The position numbers and the translations under genes were made by a program. DNA of 64,000 bases, taken from Chrysophaeum taylorii (lineage: Eukaryota > Sar > Pelagophyceae > Pelagomonadales > Pelagomonadaceae). Every line of letters begins with the position of its first letter. Within the stretch, counting starts at the first letter, position 1. Below, piece by piece: positions 19,349-27,989 of this stretch. Under the pieces are notes generated by a model that was given only the letters and a program-made list of their open reading frames with translations, had not been told where the DNA came from and made no database searches. The stretch is taken from assembly GCA_029834535.1 (NCBI GenBank), contig JAQMWT010000339.1, positions 36,693 through 100,692 on the forward strand. Reading direction: 5' to 3'.

Positions 19349-20713
19349 ATGATGAAGCAGGTCGTCGTAGTGTTGGCGGTTGCGTGCGCGGGCGCCGTGA
19401 GGGACGAGTCGTGGGAGGAGACGGGCGCCGTGGGGTTGATCGAGCGCGCGAAGCAGCACATGGTTGATGCTGTTGGCGGTCGAAAGCCACGACCGATACA
19501 AGATGTGAGCGCAACGTCTGTCGAGTACGACGAAGAGGCGTACGGCGAGGCCGCAAGGGCGTACCGGGCCGCGTGGGAGCAGTTTCCGTCGTGCTCGCTC
19601 GCGCTGGGGCCGTTGAGAGTGGCTCGCGAACAGTGGCGGTGGGTCCATTACTCGCGGCACCTCGACCTCGAGAAGCTGGCGATCGAGGCGACGATCGAGG
19701 GGTGCAAGCTGGTGCTGGAGGACGAGGATTGGGAGTTCTTAGACCCCGACGAGGACGCGCGGCTTGCGGTGGCGTGGGCGTACGCCATGATCGGCAATAA
19801 GTTGGTATCGCGCGGGGACTACGACGGGGCGCTCGAGGCGCTCGACTCCGGGGTCGCGTGGGCCGACGTCTGGCTGGGCGCTGTGTGGGCCAACATGGGT
19901 CACCTGACGGTCGAGAACATGCGGGGCGACGTGTGCGCGGGCTACGGGCGGCTCGCCGAGCACCTGCTCTCGCGTCGCAACGCGTTGGACCCGGCGAAGA
20001 GGGATGCGACGCGCGACTTTTTGCGGGCGATGGAAGTCGTGTACAAGGTGCGGCAGCTCCATTGTGGGGACGTCGACGTCGAGGCCCAGCACCTCAAGCT
20101 GCTCGTGGAGGCGCAGTGGTGGCTGGGCCTGTGGGACCGAGCGTTCGAGACGCACGACGTGATTCTCGAGTTTGCCGACGGCGAGCCCAACTTGCAACTA
20201 TGGACGACGCGGACCAAGGCGCGCCGCGAGGACGAGTACGATGCGTGGGACGCGGTGAAGCGCAAGGAGGTGGCCGCGGACCGTCAGCGGAGGGCCGCCG
20301 CGACGCGGGCGTTTCGACGCGTGGTGTCCGATGGTGTAAGAGACGGCGTGCACGCGCCGACCCAGACGTCGCCGTTCGAGACGCGCGAGGCTCCGTGCGC
20401 TGCCGCGACCGACATCTGCGACGATACCTGGGCGCGTCTCGTCTGCGACGAGCACCAGGTCACCCGCGTCTACGATGCCGACATCCAAAGCGACAAGGCC
20501 GCCCGGTGCGCCTCGATATGGGGCTTGCGCGAGCTCCTCTATGACGACGCGGGCAGCCTCGTAGCGGGCGACAAGAAGAAGCATAACATCGAAGTCCTCC
20601 TTCGGCTCCACGACCTCGCTCGTCTCCTCGACGACCAGCCGGCTATCTCCGATTTTGAGGCCCGCCTCCGAGATGCGGACCCACCACATCATACTCCCCG
20701 CGAAGACCTCTAA
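19349..20713 (+). CDS. Secreted helical (TPR-like) protein of unknown function
   Basis: 454 residues from ATG 19349, intronless. The N terminus 'MMKQVVVVLAVACAGAV' is a signal peptide with a probable cleavage after Ala-Gly-Ala. The mature part is helical with alternating small and large residues in a TPR-like manner, for example 'YGEAARAYRAAWEQFPSCS', 'RLAVAWAYAMIGNKLVSRG', 'YDGALEALDSGVAWADVW' and 'WWLGLWDRAFETHDVILEF'; I count perhaps three to five helical hairpins. Two Cys pairs (about residues 350-370) could form disulfides. It ends with a basic/acidic tail 'DADPPHHTPREDL'. I do not recognise the family. It converges with the homocysteine methyltransferase gene, only 77 bp between stop codons, and that gap is C/T-rich. 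Confidence 0.7.
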   Translation: MMKQVVVVLAVACAGAVRDESWEETGAVGLIERAKQHMVDAVGGRKPRPIQDVSATSVEYDEEAYGEAARAYRAAWEQFPSCSLALGPLRVAREQWRWVHYSRHLDLEKLAIEATIEGCKLVLEDEDWEFLDPDEDARLAVAWAYAMIGNKLVSRGDYDGALEALDSGVAWADVWLGAVWANMGHLTVENMRGDVCAGYGRLAEHLLSRRNALDPAKRDATRDFLRAMEVVYKVRQLHCGDVDVEAQHLKLLVEAQWWLGLWDRAFETHDVILEFADGEPNLQLWTTRTKARREDEYDAWDAVKRKEVAADRQRRAAATRAFRRVVSDGVRDGVHAPTQTSPFETREAPCAAATDICDDTWARLVCDEHQVTRVYDADIQSDKAARCASIWGLRELLYDDAGSLVAGDKKKHNIEVLLRLHDLARLLDDQPAISDFEARLRDADPPHHTPREDL

Positions 20714-20790
20714 GCGGGGCCGGGGAGCCAGTCTTTCGGGGGGGTGGGGGGTTCTTCCTCCCCTCCCCTCCCCTTCCCTTCTCTTCTCTT

Positions 20791-22311
20791 CTAGAAGACG
20801 GCTTCGAAGCCGACGACGAAGCCGGAGGGCGTGACGATGCCCACGCCGACAACCACGTTGTCGCCGGCGGCGCGTTCGAAGTAGAAGCCGCGGGACCAGT
20901 CCGGTGGTGGTATTGGGTCGTAGAGGGCTTGGAATACGCGGTCGAGGACGCCGACGGGGAGGCGCCTGGCGTGGCTCTTGGCCCCGAGGCGGTCGTGGCG
21001 CGCCATCGCGAGCGCGAGAACCTGGGCTTTCGTCGTCGTCGTCGTCGTCGGGAGAGGTTCGGGCCTTACGACGTCGAGGAACGCGGCGAACAAATCGGCG
21101 CAGGTATTGTGCACTACGAAGGCGGGGAGGCGGTTGGGCTCGTCGGTTGGGGTCGCAAAGAAGTCGTTGAATTTCGAGCGGTCGATCTCGTGAAACCACG
21201 AAGAAAATGTGCTGCCTTCCGGAAGGTGCAACAAGTGCTCGAGGGGCTCGCGCGGGTCGGCGAGCGCGCGATAGAGAACGCGCGGTACGACGAGTTCCTC
21301 GCCGTGCCTCCTCGCGAACCACATGTCGTGCGCAACGAGGTTTGCCGTGAGGGCCGCGACGGCGTCGAGAGCACCCTCGGGATCGCCTCGGGAAAATCTG
21401 CCAACCTCGCGCGCGACGGCCTTCATGTGATTCGGAGTTATGCCGCAGCAGCCGCCGACGACGGTCGCGCCCCTCCGCGCCCACCCGAGAGCCTCGCGGG
21501 CGTAGGACTCGACCGAGATGAGGTCGCCGTCGAAAACCGTTGTCTGGCGGAGGCTGGTAGCGCAGTCGGGCCGGCCCACCGTCTCGAGCCACTCGGAGGT
21601 GGTAGCGCGAAAGCCGTTCCCGTAGACGATCGCCTCCATATCTGCCTCGTACCTCGCGACGCCCACGAGCGTCGGGAGCGCCGCGTCGATCGCGTCGGGG
21701 GCGCAGCAGTTGATGCCGAGCCCCCGAAGCCTCGCGGGACTGCGGCGCGCGGCCTCGACCACCGCCCGCAGGGCGCTTCCGAGCGCCTCGCCGCCTCGCA
21801 GTCGACTCGTCGCGTCGTCGGCGAGCGTGAAGCACACCCACAAATCGGCGTCGACCGATTCGGCCGCGCGGACGGCTGCAAGGGCCTCCGCCGACGAAGA
21901 GAGCGTCTCCGCCAGCAACAAGCTCGCCCCTCCGCGGACCACGAGCGCCCGCGCGATCTCGACGTAGACTCGCGGATCCGCGACCGTCGGCGCGTAGCAC
22001 TCGCCCAGCGGCGGCAGGCACCCCGCGACGCGACCGCAGCCGCGCGCGCACATCGCCGCGCGGGTCGCGACCTCCCTGTAATCGAGCTCGCTCTTGTGCC
22101 TCGCCACGTGGTATGGCGTCGCGACGAACGAATTCGTCGTCGCGATTTTCTCGCCGCTCCATTCGCTCTCGATCGCCTCGGCGAAGGCGCGGTGCACCTC
22201 GGTCACGAGTTCTGGCTCTGAGATGCACGCGCGCGCCCCACCGAAAAAGTCTTCGTCCCCGTGCCGTCGCTTGAACTCGTGCCCGAACCCCCCATCCAGG
22301 ATCTTGATCAT
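20791..22311 (-). CDS. Homocysteine S-methyltransferase with unknown C-terminal half
   Basis: 506 residues from the ATG at 22311, chosen because 'MIKILDGGFGHEFKRRHG' is the usual N terminus of the family; the frame is open further upstream but without homology. Residues 1 to about 315 form the Hcy-binding barrel that transfers a methyl group to homocysteine through a zinc thiolate. Zinc ligands are visible as Cys 202 in 'GLGINCCAPDA' and Cys 288-289 in 'VVGGCCGITP'. Other typical pieces are 'EKIATTNSF', 'PPLGECYAP' and 'LLLAETLSS'. From about 320 on there is a second segment ('VPRVLYRALADPREPLEHL', 'VVHNTCADLFAAFLDVV', 'GVGIVTPSGFVVGFEAVF') that I do not recognise, so this looks like a fusion. 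Homologues usually stop at about 310-340 residues. Confidence 0.88.
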   Translation of the reverse strand: MIKILDGGFGHEFKRRHGDEDFFGGARACISEPELVTEVHRAFAEAIESEWSGEKIATTNSFVATPYHVARHKSELDYREVATRAAMCARGCGRVAGCLPPLGECYAPTVADPRVYVEIARALVVRGGASLLLAETLSSSAEALAAVRAAESVDADLWVCFTLADDATSRLRGGEALGSALRAVVEAARRSPARLRGLGINCCAPDAIDAALPTLVGVARYEADMEAIVYGNGFRATTSEWLETVGRPDCATSLRQTTVFDGDLISVESYAREALGWARRGATVVGGCCGITPNHMKAVAREVGRFSRGDPEGALDAVAALTANLVAHDMWFARRHGEELVVPRVLYRALADPREPLEHLLHLPEGSTFSSWFHEIDRSKFNDFFATPTDEPNRLPAFVVHNTCADLFAAFLDVVRPEPLPTTTTTTKAQVLALAMARHDRLGAKSHARRLPVGVLDRVFQALYDPIPPPDWSRGFYFERAAGDNVVVGVGIVTPSGFVVGFEAVF

Positions 22312-24068
22312 TCCTTTCGTGATGTATTTAGGTGTGTGGTGGCAGAAAGCGCTTTTGGATTGGGGTGGCGGTATTCGCTCCTGCGCCCATCTCAGCCCCG
22401 CCGCCTTCGTCGGCACGGTGGCCCAGGCCCTCCCACATCTCGTCGACTTCTGCAACCCGGCGGGCGCCGTCGTCGAGGTCCCTGGACACCTACCTACCTT
22501 TGGTCCCGACTCTTTTCGCGCAGGCAACGAGTTACGTCGTCGGCGCCACCTTCTTGTAATCGGTTACACCTGGTGCGAGCACGCGAGAATTCGTGGAATG
22601 GGCTTCGCGCTGATCTCCGTACGATTCTTGCTTCCCACGGCGGTGCTGGTGACCCTCCCAACTCGTAGCGAGTTTGTCTCCGCGGGCGTCCTCGTTGCCC
22701 CCACCATCTCGACGCCCCGAGCTGCTTCAAAGCGCTCTTACTTCACCGCGCGAAGCATCTCAGGCCACTGCACTCCGGTGTTTGGTGTCCACCCTTATGG
22801 GTGCTCCTCGTGTTGCAGCGTCCTCGTGAAATCGCTGCTTCATCAGCTCTCGTGGCCCAGGTCCTAACTTCCAATACCTGGGCCTACTCAATACTTTGGC
22901 TATCCTTCTCCGGCTTGCATGTGCCTCTTGGGTACCCGCATTCTGGGCATTGACGCCCTTCTCGACGCTCTCGGCTAGATCCTTCCCGCAATTCTCCACC
23001 TCTTCGACCGCGGACTAATAGCGCGGACCACCTGGCGTGGAGCGACGGACTCGGCCGCATCCTCAATTCCAGATAATTGAGTTCGGCCCCATCCTCAATT
23101 CCCTCCGCGAGGCTAGAGGCTTCCCGCCCTGTCCGAGGCCTTCGGCATCTTTGCCGACGTCGTCGCCCCTTTCGTCCGCTCGTGCCTCTTTCTCAGATAT
23201 CGAGGCAACCTCGCACGTCGCAACGTCGTGCCAGATATCCTCGTCGCGCTCGACATTGAGCAACTCAACGACGTCAAGACGCTCGCCTGGGGTGTCCTAT
23301 GCCCGCAGCGCCCTGCACCCCGCTCAAGCTTCCCCTCTAGATCGGCTCGCAGCGCGAGTCCACATCGCCTACATTCAACACTCTCGCACCATCGACGCCC
23401 CCATCTCCTCGCTTGGGCCCGCGCCCCCACCCGGTCTCCCCGGGCCCTCTCGAATAGCGGCTACGCAGCTACGGCACCGTCGCTGGCCTCGTCTTTGGCG
23501 CCTTTGGTGAGGCCAGTGCGGCACGCCACGAACTCGCCAATAATTTGCGCCGCGCGAATTCTCGCGGAGCGAACATGGGTAGAAAGTGACTGTGCCAACA
23601 TAATAACCGAGGCTCGCGCACTAGTCGCATCTACCGCGAGTGGGAGGTTGCGAATGCCTCGGGCCGGGCACGCTGCGCCCTCACCACCCTTAGCTTCGTC
23701 GCTAGTCGCCTCGGGCAGTCCCACCAGGCCGCCTTTGCCTACCAGGACGTCCCACTCCGCCGCACGCACGTCCGGCGGCAGAACGCGTACGACCTGCGGG
23801 CGAGGTTTCTCCTCTATTCGCCCGCCCGACGGCTCGACGAAAACCCCCACCCATGAGGCCATCTGCACGCCGTCGTCGACAGGGCTGGGATCGGGGTATT
23901 AAGATTTTCAAGCACGAAATCAATTTAATTTTTTTCTCGAAGTCGGCCGGTGAAAAATGGACTCCGCGTGAACTTGGAAAAATTGGCATATTGATCAAGA
24001 TTTTCTCTCCCGCAAAGCGGGCTACTTGCGCCTCGATTCCTGCACTGCCATTGTTCGTTCGCACCCCC
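22312..24068. other. Repeat-like decayed DNA, no intact gene
   Basis: The first 250 bp should hold the methyltransferase promoter. Beyond that only broken ORFs are found. The best coding-like piece, 23112-23870, is listed separately. Confidence 0.3.
23112..23870 (+). pseudogene. Possible decayed retroelement ORF
   Basis: Plus-strand text with protein character in shifting frames: 'VVAPFVRSCLFLRYRGNLA' with 'RRNVVPDILVALDIEQLND' (23155-23310), then 'YGTVAGLVFGAFGEASAAR' (about 23466), a TGA, and 'EWEVANASGRARCALTTLS'. The 'GLVFGAFGE-S' piece recalls late parts of some retroelement ORFs but I cannot assign it. At least two frame changes and one stop. Confidence 0.3.
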
Positions 24069-24090
24069 ACCCAAGCAGTCGACTTTCAAG
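24069..24090 (-). repeat. Dispersed repeat R1, short copy
   Basis: 'AGCAGTCGAC' at 24074-24083 followed by TTTCAAGA, preceded by C-rich sequence as in other minus-strand copies. Confidence 0.5.
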
Positions 24091-24180
24091 AATCACCTTA
24101 ATTAATTAATTGAGCCTTTACCTATTCACCACTCGCACATTCTCAAGTTCCTTGCGCGCACCACCGCGCTTCCTATTTTT

Positions 24181-24975
24181 CAGCGTTGGGAATTCACTAT
24201 GCCCACTTCAGCAGGTTCGCTGGACTTCACTTCATTTCACTTCACTTCACCAGAATTCTGAACATTCGTGTTCACATTTACACTCATTCGCCTTGGCTGA
24301 TGGCATGACCCTCGTCTGATGAGCAAAGTAGAGACGCGCTACCTAGAGGTGGAGGATTATGTTAATGATATGGAGGAAGAGGCGGAGCAGAATGAAGAGC
24401 ACAAGAACGAGCCGATTGCGACGTCGATGCTGACGTCGAACACGCACGGCAAAAATGGACGATCAGCCAGGTCCAATGTGTGGTGGGACTGCGTGCGCCG
24501 TCTGAAGGAAAATCATCCTGGCCGCGTCGGTGGGAAGGCATCGCGCGTGTGTGTCCTGTGCTCCCATTGTGGCGAGCTGGAGAAGTGGGCAAGCTCTACA
24601 AGAAAGGTCGAGAAAGGCCCCAAGTGCGGCGTCCACCCAAGCCTGCCAGATCTTCTTCACGCGGCTCGATCGGCACGCCTCTTGCCGAGTGCTTTTGCGA
24701 ACTAATCATCTCGGCCGGCAACATCGTTCTGACCGAGGGTGGGTAATTCGCTGCTTGGCGACGAATAATGCGACACGCTCGTCCTCTTGCGCATGAACCA
24801 CAAGTTCATGGAGTGGGCACGAGGCAAATATGGAAGATCGCCAACGTCGCCGACGAGACCACAATCCCCGCCGAAGAAAACCAAGAGAACGACACGGGCT
24901 CGCCGGAAGAGTTGACCGCTTGCGACAGTTTGCGAATGCCACGTTGTCTGTTCGGCGGATACGAAAAAGACTGCT
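24181..24975 (+). mobile_element. Internally deleted hAT-type element (3' end lost)
   Basis: The left end CAGCGTTGGGAATTCACT at 24181 matches the terminal inverted repeat of the hAT element at 32877-35752, followed by TTCACTTC-type subterminal repeats as there. From ATG 24319 it encodes the same N terminus as the larger copy ('KNEPIATSMLTSNTHGKNG', then a BED-type 'VWWDCVRRLKENHPGRVGG' with Cys-x2-Cys 'VCVLC'). At about 24680 it jumps to the C-terminal hAT dimerisation region ('ISAGNIVLTEG', 'DTLVLLRMNHKFMEWARG' after a frame change). About 2 kb of transposase is therefore missing. The right end with CCCAACGCTG is not found; similarity fades at about 24975. It is non-autonomous or simply decayed. 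Confidence 0.75.
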
Positions 24976-25127
24976 GGCCTGATTTAATATACTTTACTTT
25001 ACGTTCGACTCGATAACCTTGTGGCAACTTGACTTTTCTTTTGAACGTTACCCGCCTCAGAGTAAAAAGGCTTTTACTTTACCCTATGTTAGAGTAAAAG
25101 AAGTGCAGCGCTGAAAAAAACAACTTG

Positions 25128-25868
25128 ATGCTATCAGCCTTCGTGCTGGGGTTCGAGTCGCGGAGCCTTGCGCTCGCCTACTTCGCCGAGGGCAATGGCA
25201 CCCTTACGACCGGCGACTCGCTTTGCTGCCTCCGACCGGACCATCTCTTCTACAACGAGACGTTTGACGGGGAACGAGGGCTGCAAATTCGAATGGACGC
25301 TATAGACCCCGACTGCGCTCCCGGCGCGAACCTCAGCTCGGGACACCTCGCGAGCTACGATGGAGCCATGTTCGGCGACCTCTCAATGGTCGCGCGAATT
25401 TCGCACCGACCCGACGGCAAGCCCCCGCCGCCGAACACCAAGGCGTGCTTCTCGATGTACGCCCACGATCCCGTCCATAACGAGCTCGCTTTGTGCTGGA
25501 ACGCCGACGACAACTCGACCACCTTTGGCTACTGGATTGGCGGGGGCGAGCACAAACACTACTTGGACGTGCCGGACTGGTACCTTGGCTACGCCAACTA
25601 CACCATCCGGCGTCGCCCGAACTATTTTGCCGTCGACGTGGACGGCGACGAGCTCCTTCGCGTGGACGGTGCCGCGGTCGTCAACGGGTCGCTCCCCTGG
25701 CTCCCGCTCTCGATCAGAGTCATCCTCCGTCCCTTCAACGAGAAGACGAGCGACTACGAGGGCACTGCATTCTACAACCTCGTCAACATGTCCTTTACCC
25801 CTTACTATGCGCCGCCTGACTTGGAGGTAACAACCTCGTCGACCTCGGTGGTGGCGTCGTCGTCGTGA
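25128..25868 (+). CDS. Concanavalin A-like jelly-roll protein, possibly a non-catalytic GH16 relative
   Basis: 246 residues from the first ATG at 25128. The pattern resembles a GH16/lectin-type beta-sandwich: 'SSGHLASYDGAMFGDLSMVA' with aromatic strands, 'ARISHRPDGKPPPPNTKAC', 'YWIGGGEHKHYLDVPDW', 'YTIRRRPNYFAVDVDGDEL' (the typical H/Y-x-x-x-x-W-x-P-x-x-I-x-x-x-V-D-G block) and a final 'YNLVNMSFTPYYAPPD'. In GH16 enzymes the catalytic motif is E-I-D-x-x-E; here the aligned text is 'NELALC', so the second acids are missing and hydrolase activity is doubtful. A weak hydrophobic N terminus could be a signal peptide; several N-x-S/T sites would fit secretion. Its last 64 bases overlap the 3' end of the convergent pseudouridine synthase gene. 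Confidence 0.65.
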   Translation: MLSAFVLGFESRSLALAYFAEGNGTLTTGDSLCCLRPDHLFYNETFDGERGLQIRMDAIDPDCAPGANLSSGHLASYDGAMFGDLSMVARISHRPDGKPPPPNTKACFSMYAHDPVHNELALCWNADDNSTTFGYWIGGGEHKHYLDVPDWYLGYANYTIRRRPNYFAVDVDGDELLRVDGAAVVNGSLPWLPLSIRVILRPFNEKTSDYEGTAFYNLVNMSFTPYYAPPDLEVTTSSTSVVASSS

Positions 25869-26632
25869 CCAGACGCCCACCGCAGGATCGTATCGTCGCG
25901 AATAGGGACGAGGGCGCCCTCGGGTATGTCGGCGAGATGCACGGGTCCGAATCGGTCTCTCCGAAGAGTCACGACCGGGAGGCCCAAATTCGCAAGCATG
26001 CGCCGCACCATCCGGTGCTTACCCTCTGTCACGACGAGCCGTAGTCGCATGACACCATCCCCGCGTCGTTCGACCTCCAGCACCTCCGCGGTGTGGGTAC
26101 CTTCGGTGGTCTCCACCCCCTCTGCGAGTCTCCGGCGCACCGCGTCCTCCTCGCAGCACCCTCGCGCGTCTTCGCAGTCCGCGACGTATTCCTTCTCGAC
26201 GGCGTGCTTGGGGTGCAGGAGACGCTGCGTCAGGTCGCCCCTCGACGAAAAGAGCAGAAGCCCCGTCGTGTCGGCGTCCAGCCGCCCGACCGGATGAAAC
26301 TTCCCCCGCCACGACGCAGGCACGACTCTCGACAGGTCGGCCCGCCCGTGGTTGTCGCGCATCGTCGACACCACGTCGAGGGGCTTGTTGTAGGCCAACA
26401 GCACCGGCAACTCGGTTATCCCGTTGCCGTCCAACTCGACCCTGCTACTCGAAGGACTAATCTTCCGCGCCGCGGCGCGAACAACGGTCCCGTCGACGCG
26501 CACGCGCCCAGACCGCACGAGCCCCGCGCTCATGCTTCGCGACGCAACGCCCGCGTCGGCGAGAAACTTGTCCAGCCGCACGCTATGACTACTCATGGCC
26601 GCGACCACCTTGGTGATCAGGCACCACCGCAT
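25805..26632 (-). CDS. RsuA/RluB-type rRNA pseudouridine synthase
   Basis: 275 residues from ATG 26632 ('MRWCLITKVVAAMSSHSV'); a second Met at 26596 is possible, but the longer form gives a short basic/hydrophobic extension that could target an organelle. The enzyme isomerises a specific uridine in ribosomal RNA. An S4 RNA-binding domain comes first ('RLDKFLADAGVASRSMSAG'), then the catalytic domain with 'HPVGRLDADTTGLLLFSS' holding the active-site Asp, 'HAVEKEYVAD', and 'EGKHRMVRRMLANLGLPV'. It is a bacterial-type enzyme, so plastid or mitochondrial ribosomes are the probable substrate. The stop codon at 25805-25807 lies inside the coding end of the opposite gene. Only 43 bp separate its start from the divergent gene at 26676. 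Confidence 0.9.
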   Translation of the reverse strand: MRWCLITKVVAAMSSHSVRLDKFLADAGVASRSMSAGLVRSGRVRVDGTVVRAAARKISPSSSRVELDGNGITELPVLLAYNKPLDVVSTMRDNHGRADLSRVVPASWRGKFHPVGRLDADTTGLLLFSSRGDLTQRLLHPKHAVEKEYVADCEDARGCCEEDAVRRRLAEGVETTEGTHTAEVLEVERRGDGVMRLRLVVTEGKHRMVRRMLANLGLPVVTLRRDRFGPVHLADIPEGALVPIRDDTILRWASGHDDDATTEVDEVVTSKSGGA

Positions 26633-26675
26633 CGTCTTATCCCCAAAAAGAGGGTAAGGTTTGCCTAACCTTGTG

Positions 26676-27101
26676 ATGTGGCAGCGGCTCGTGCGATGGC
26701 ATCGCAACGGGACTCTCCTCTTCGCCACCGGGGGCATCGGCCTCGCCGCTTGCGGCGCGCTCTACTTGCGAGATAGGGAGTACGATAGGGACACGCGGTA
26801 CTACCAGCAGCTCAATATCGACCTCGAGCGCTTGCGACAAGATCAGGAGAAGCGGCTCAAAGAGCGACGAGAGAAAGCGACGTTTTCGGATGCGCGACCG
26901 CTCTTCGCAGCGACGGTCGAGCGGCGCGTCCACCCGTCTGTCGGCTTTGACGGCCCCGTGGCGCTTACAAACGTCCACGTCGGCGACACCGTCTGGATCA
27001 TCGAACAGGATGTCGGCCCGGAGTCGGCCTACCACATGTGCCGCAACGACTTCGGCGAAGGCCTCTACCCCAAGGCCTACCTCCTCCGCAAGGCGACCTA
27101 G
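26676..27101 (+). CDS. Small single-pass membrane protein with SH3-like C-terminal domain
   Basis: 141 residues. ATG 26676 is the first in frame. 'TLLFATGGIGLAACGALYL' (about residues 13-31) is a single membrane helix; a charged coiled coil follows ('YYQQLNIDLERLRQDQEKR'). The C-terminal 55 residues read like an SH3 fold: 'FDGPVALTNVHVGDTVWII' and 'GEGLYPKAYLLRK', where 'GLYPKAYL' resembles the G-x-x-P-x-x-Y-V/L end of SH3 domains. With the membrane anchor at the N terminus and no signal cleavage site, an organelle-membrane or ER protein is likely. Family not recognised. It shares a 43-bp divergent promoter region with the pseudouridine synthase. Confidence 0.7.
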   Translation: MWQRLVRWHRNGTLLFATGGIGLAACGALYLRDREYDRDTRYYQQLNIDLERLRQDQEKRLKERREKATFSDARPLFAATVERRVHPSVGFDGPVALTNVHVGDTVWIIEQDVGPESAYHMCRNDFGEGLYPKAYLLRKAT

Positions 27102-27327
27102 GTTTTAAACGCTTTTTGCGTGATGCTCCACGCCTAACGACGAACTGCACTACAAATTTGGGCTCACTTTGTGGGAGTCTGCTGTGTAGTCTGACGGGTT
27201 CGCCGCTGCGGCTTCGCGAACGAGTTTGTTTGAGCTCACATGAAGAGTTTGGTTTATGGATTTAGAGTCGCAGCTCGGACGACGGAACTTGAAGAGGGAG
27301 GATTATGGTCCCGGCGGTCGCCGCCAG

Positions 27328-27358
27328 CCTCCCCACCCTTATAGCAGTCGGCCTTTAA
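27328..27358 (-). repeat. Dispersed repeat R1, diverged copy
   Basis: 'AGCAGTCGGC' (27342-27351) followed by CTTTAAAT and preceded by CCTCCCCACCCTTAT, as in other minus-strand copies. Confidence 0.5.
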
Positions 27359-27439
27359 ATACCCACCTGCTACTAGTTACCAAAAATGCAGTGGTGGTTT
27401 TGAGGAATTACCGTCTGGATTCCTCTCTTTCATAGCTGC

Positions 27440-27605
27440 ACGTGACGTCCCCGACCTACACGCGGGCCATAATGCGTAAGCGACATGTATAAGCCCCCGA
27501 CGAACTTGCTCAATTTCGAAGGTACGGATATCAATTCTAGGCAAATCAGGGGCATTGGGGTGTATTTCATGGTCGTCCCCTTAAACACCGGCCAGTCATT
27601 GTTTT
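27440..27605 (+). repeat. Dispersed repeat R2, copy 2
   Basis: Aligns with 5050-5215; see that entry. Relative to copy 1 it has a 12-15 bp insertion after 'GCGTAAG'. Confidence 0.6.
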
Positions 27606-27989
27606 GGTCTGGCCCCGGCGGCGCGAGACCCCACGTATCTCGTCCAACCCTACCTACGGCTCCACTCACGATCTTCCGACTTCCTCCAGCTCCTTCATGA
27701 TAAAATCTTCGTCGGGGAGGTCGACCTGCGTGGAGAGAAGCTTCTCTTTCTCTGCATGGTTGTCAACTTTACTTTCCTCTTCACAATTCGCCAAAAATCA
27801 CGGTGCCTTTCCCTGCTCCTCGCTGTCAACGTCGTTTTCGAGACAACAGGAGATGTGTGCATGCGCGAGGCAGCTCGTTCAAAGGGCCCAGCGATACCAG
27901 ACCGACAGGCACCATCGGGTACATTTCCGACCTTTCGGCGCCGTCGTTTCTAGTGAACAACAAAAATGCGCACAACACTCTATTACTAT

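Noticed and set aside
20198-22228. 676-codon minus-strand ORF and a 430-codon plus-strand ORF over the same interval
   Set aside because: Both are Arg/Gly-rich shadows of the homocysteine methyltransferase and the secreted-protein gene; GC-rich coding DNA leaves other frames open. No motifs.
22312-22527. 72-codon N-terminal extension of the homocysteine methyltransferase
   Set aside because: The family starts at the MIKILDGGFG Met; the extension has no conserved character.
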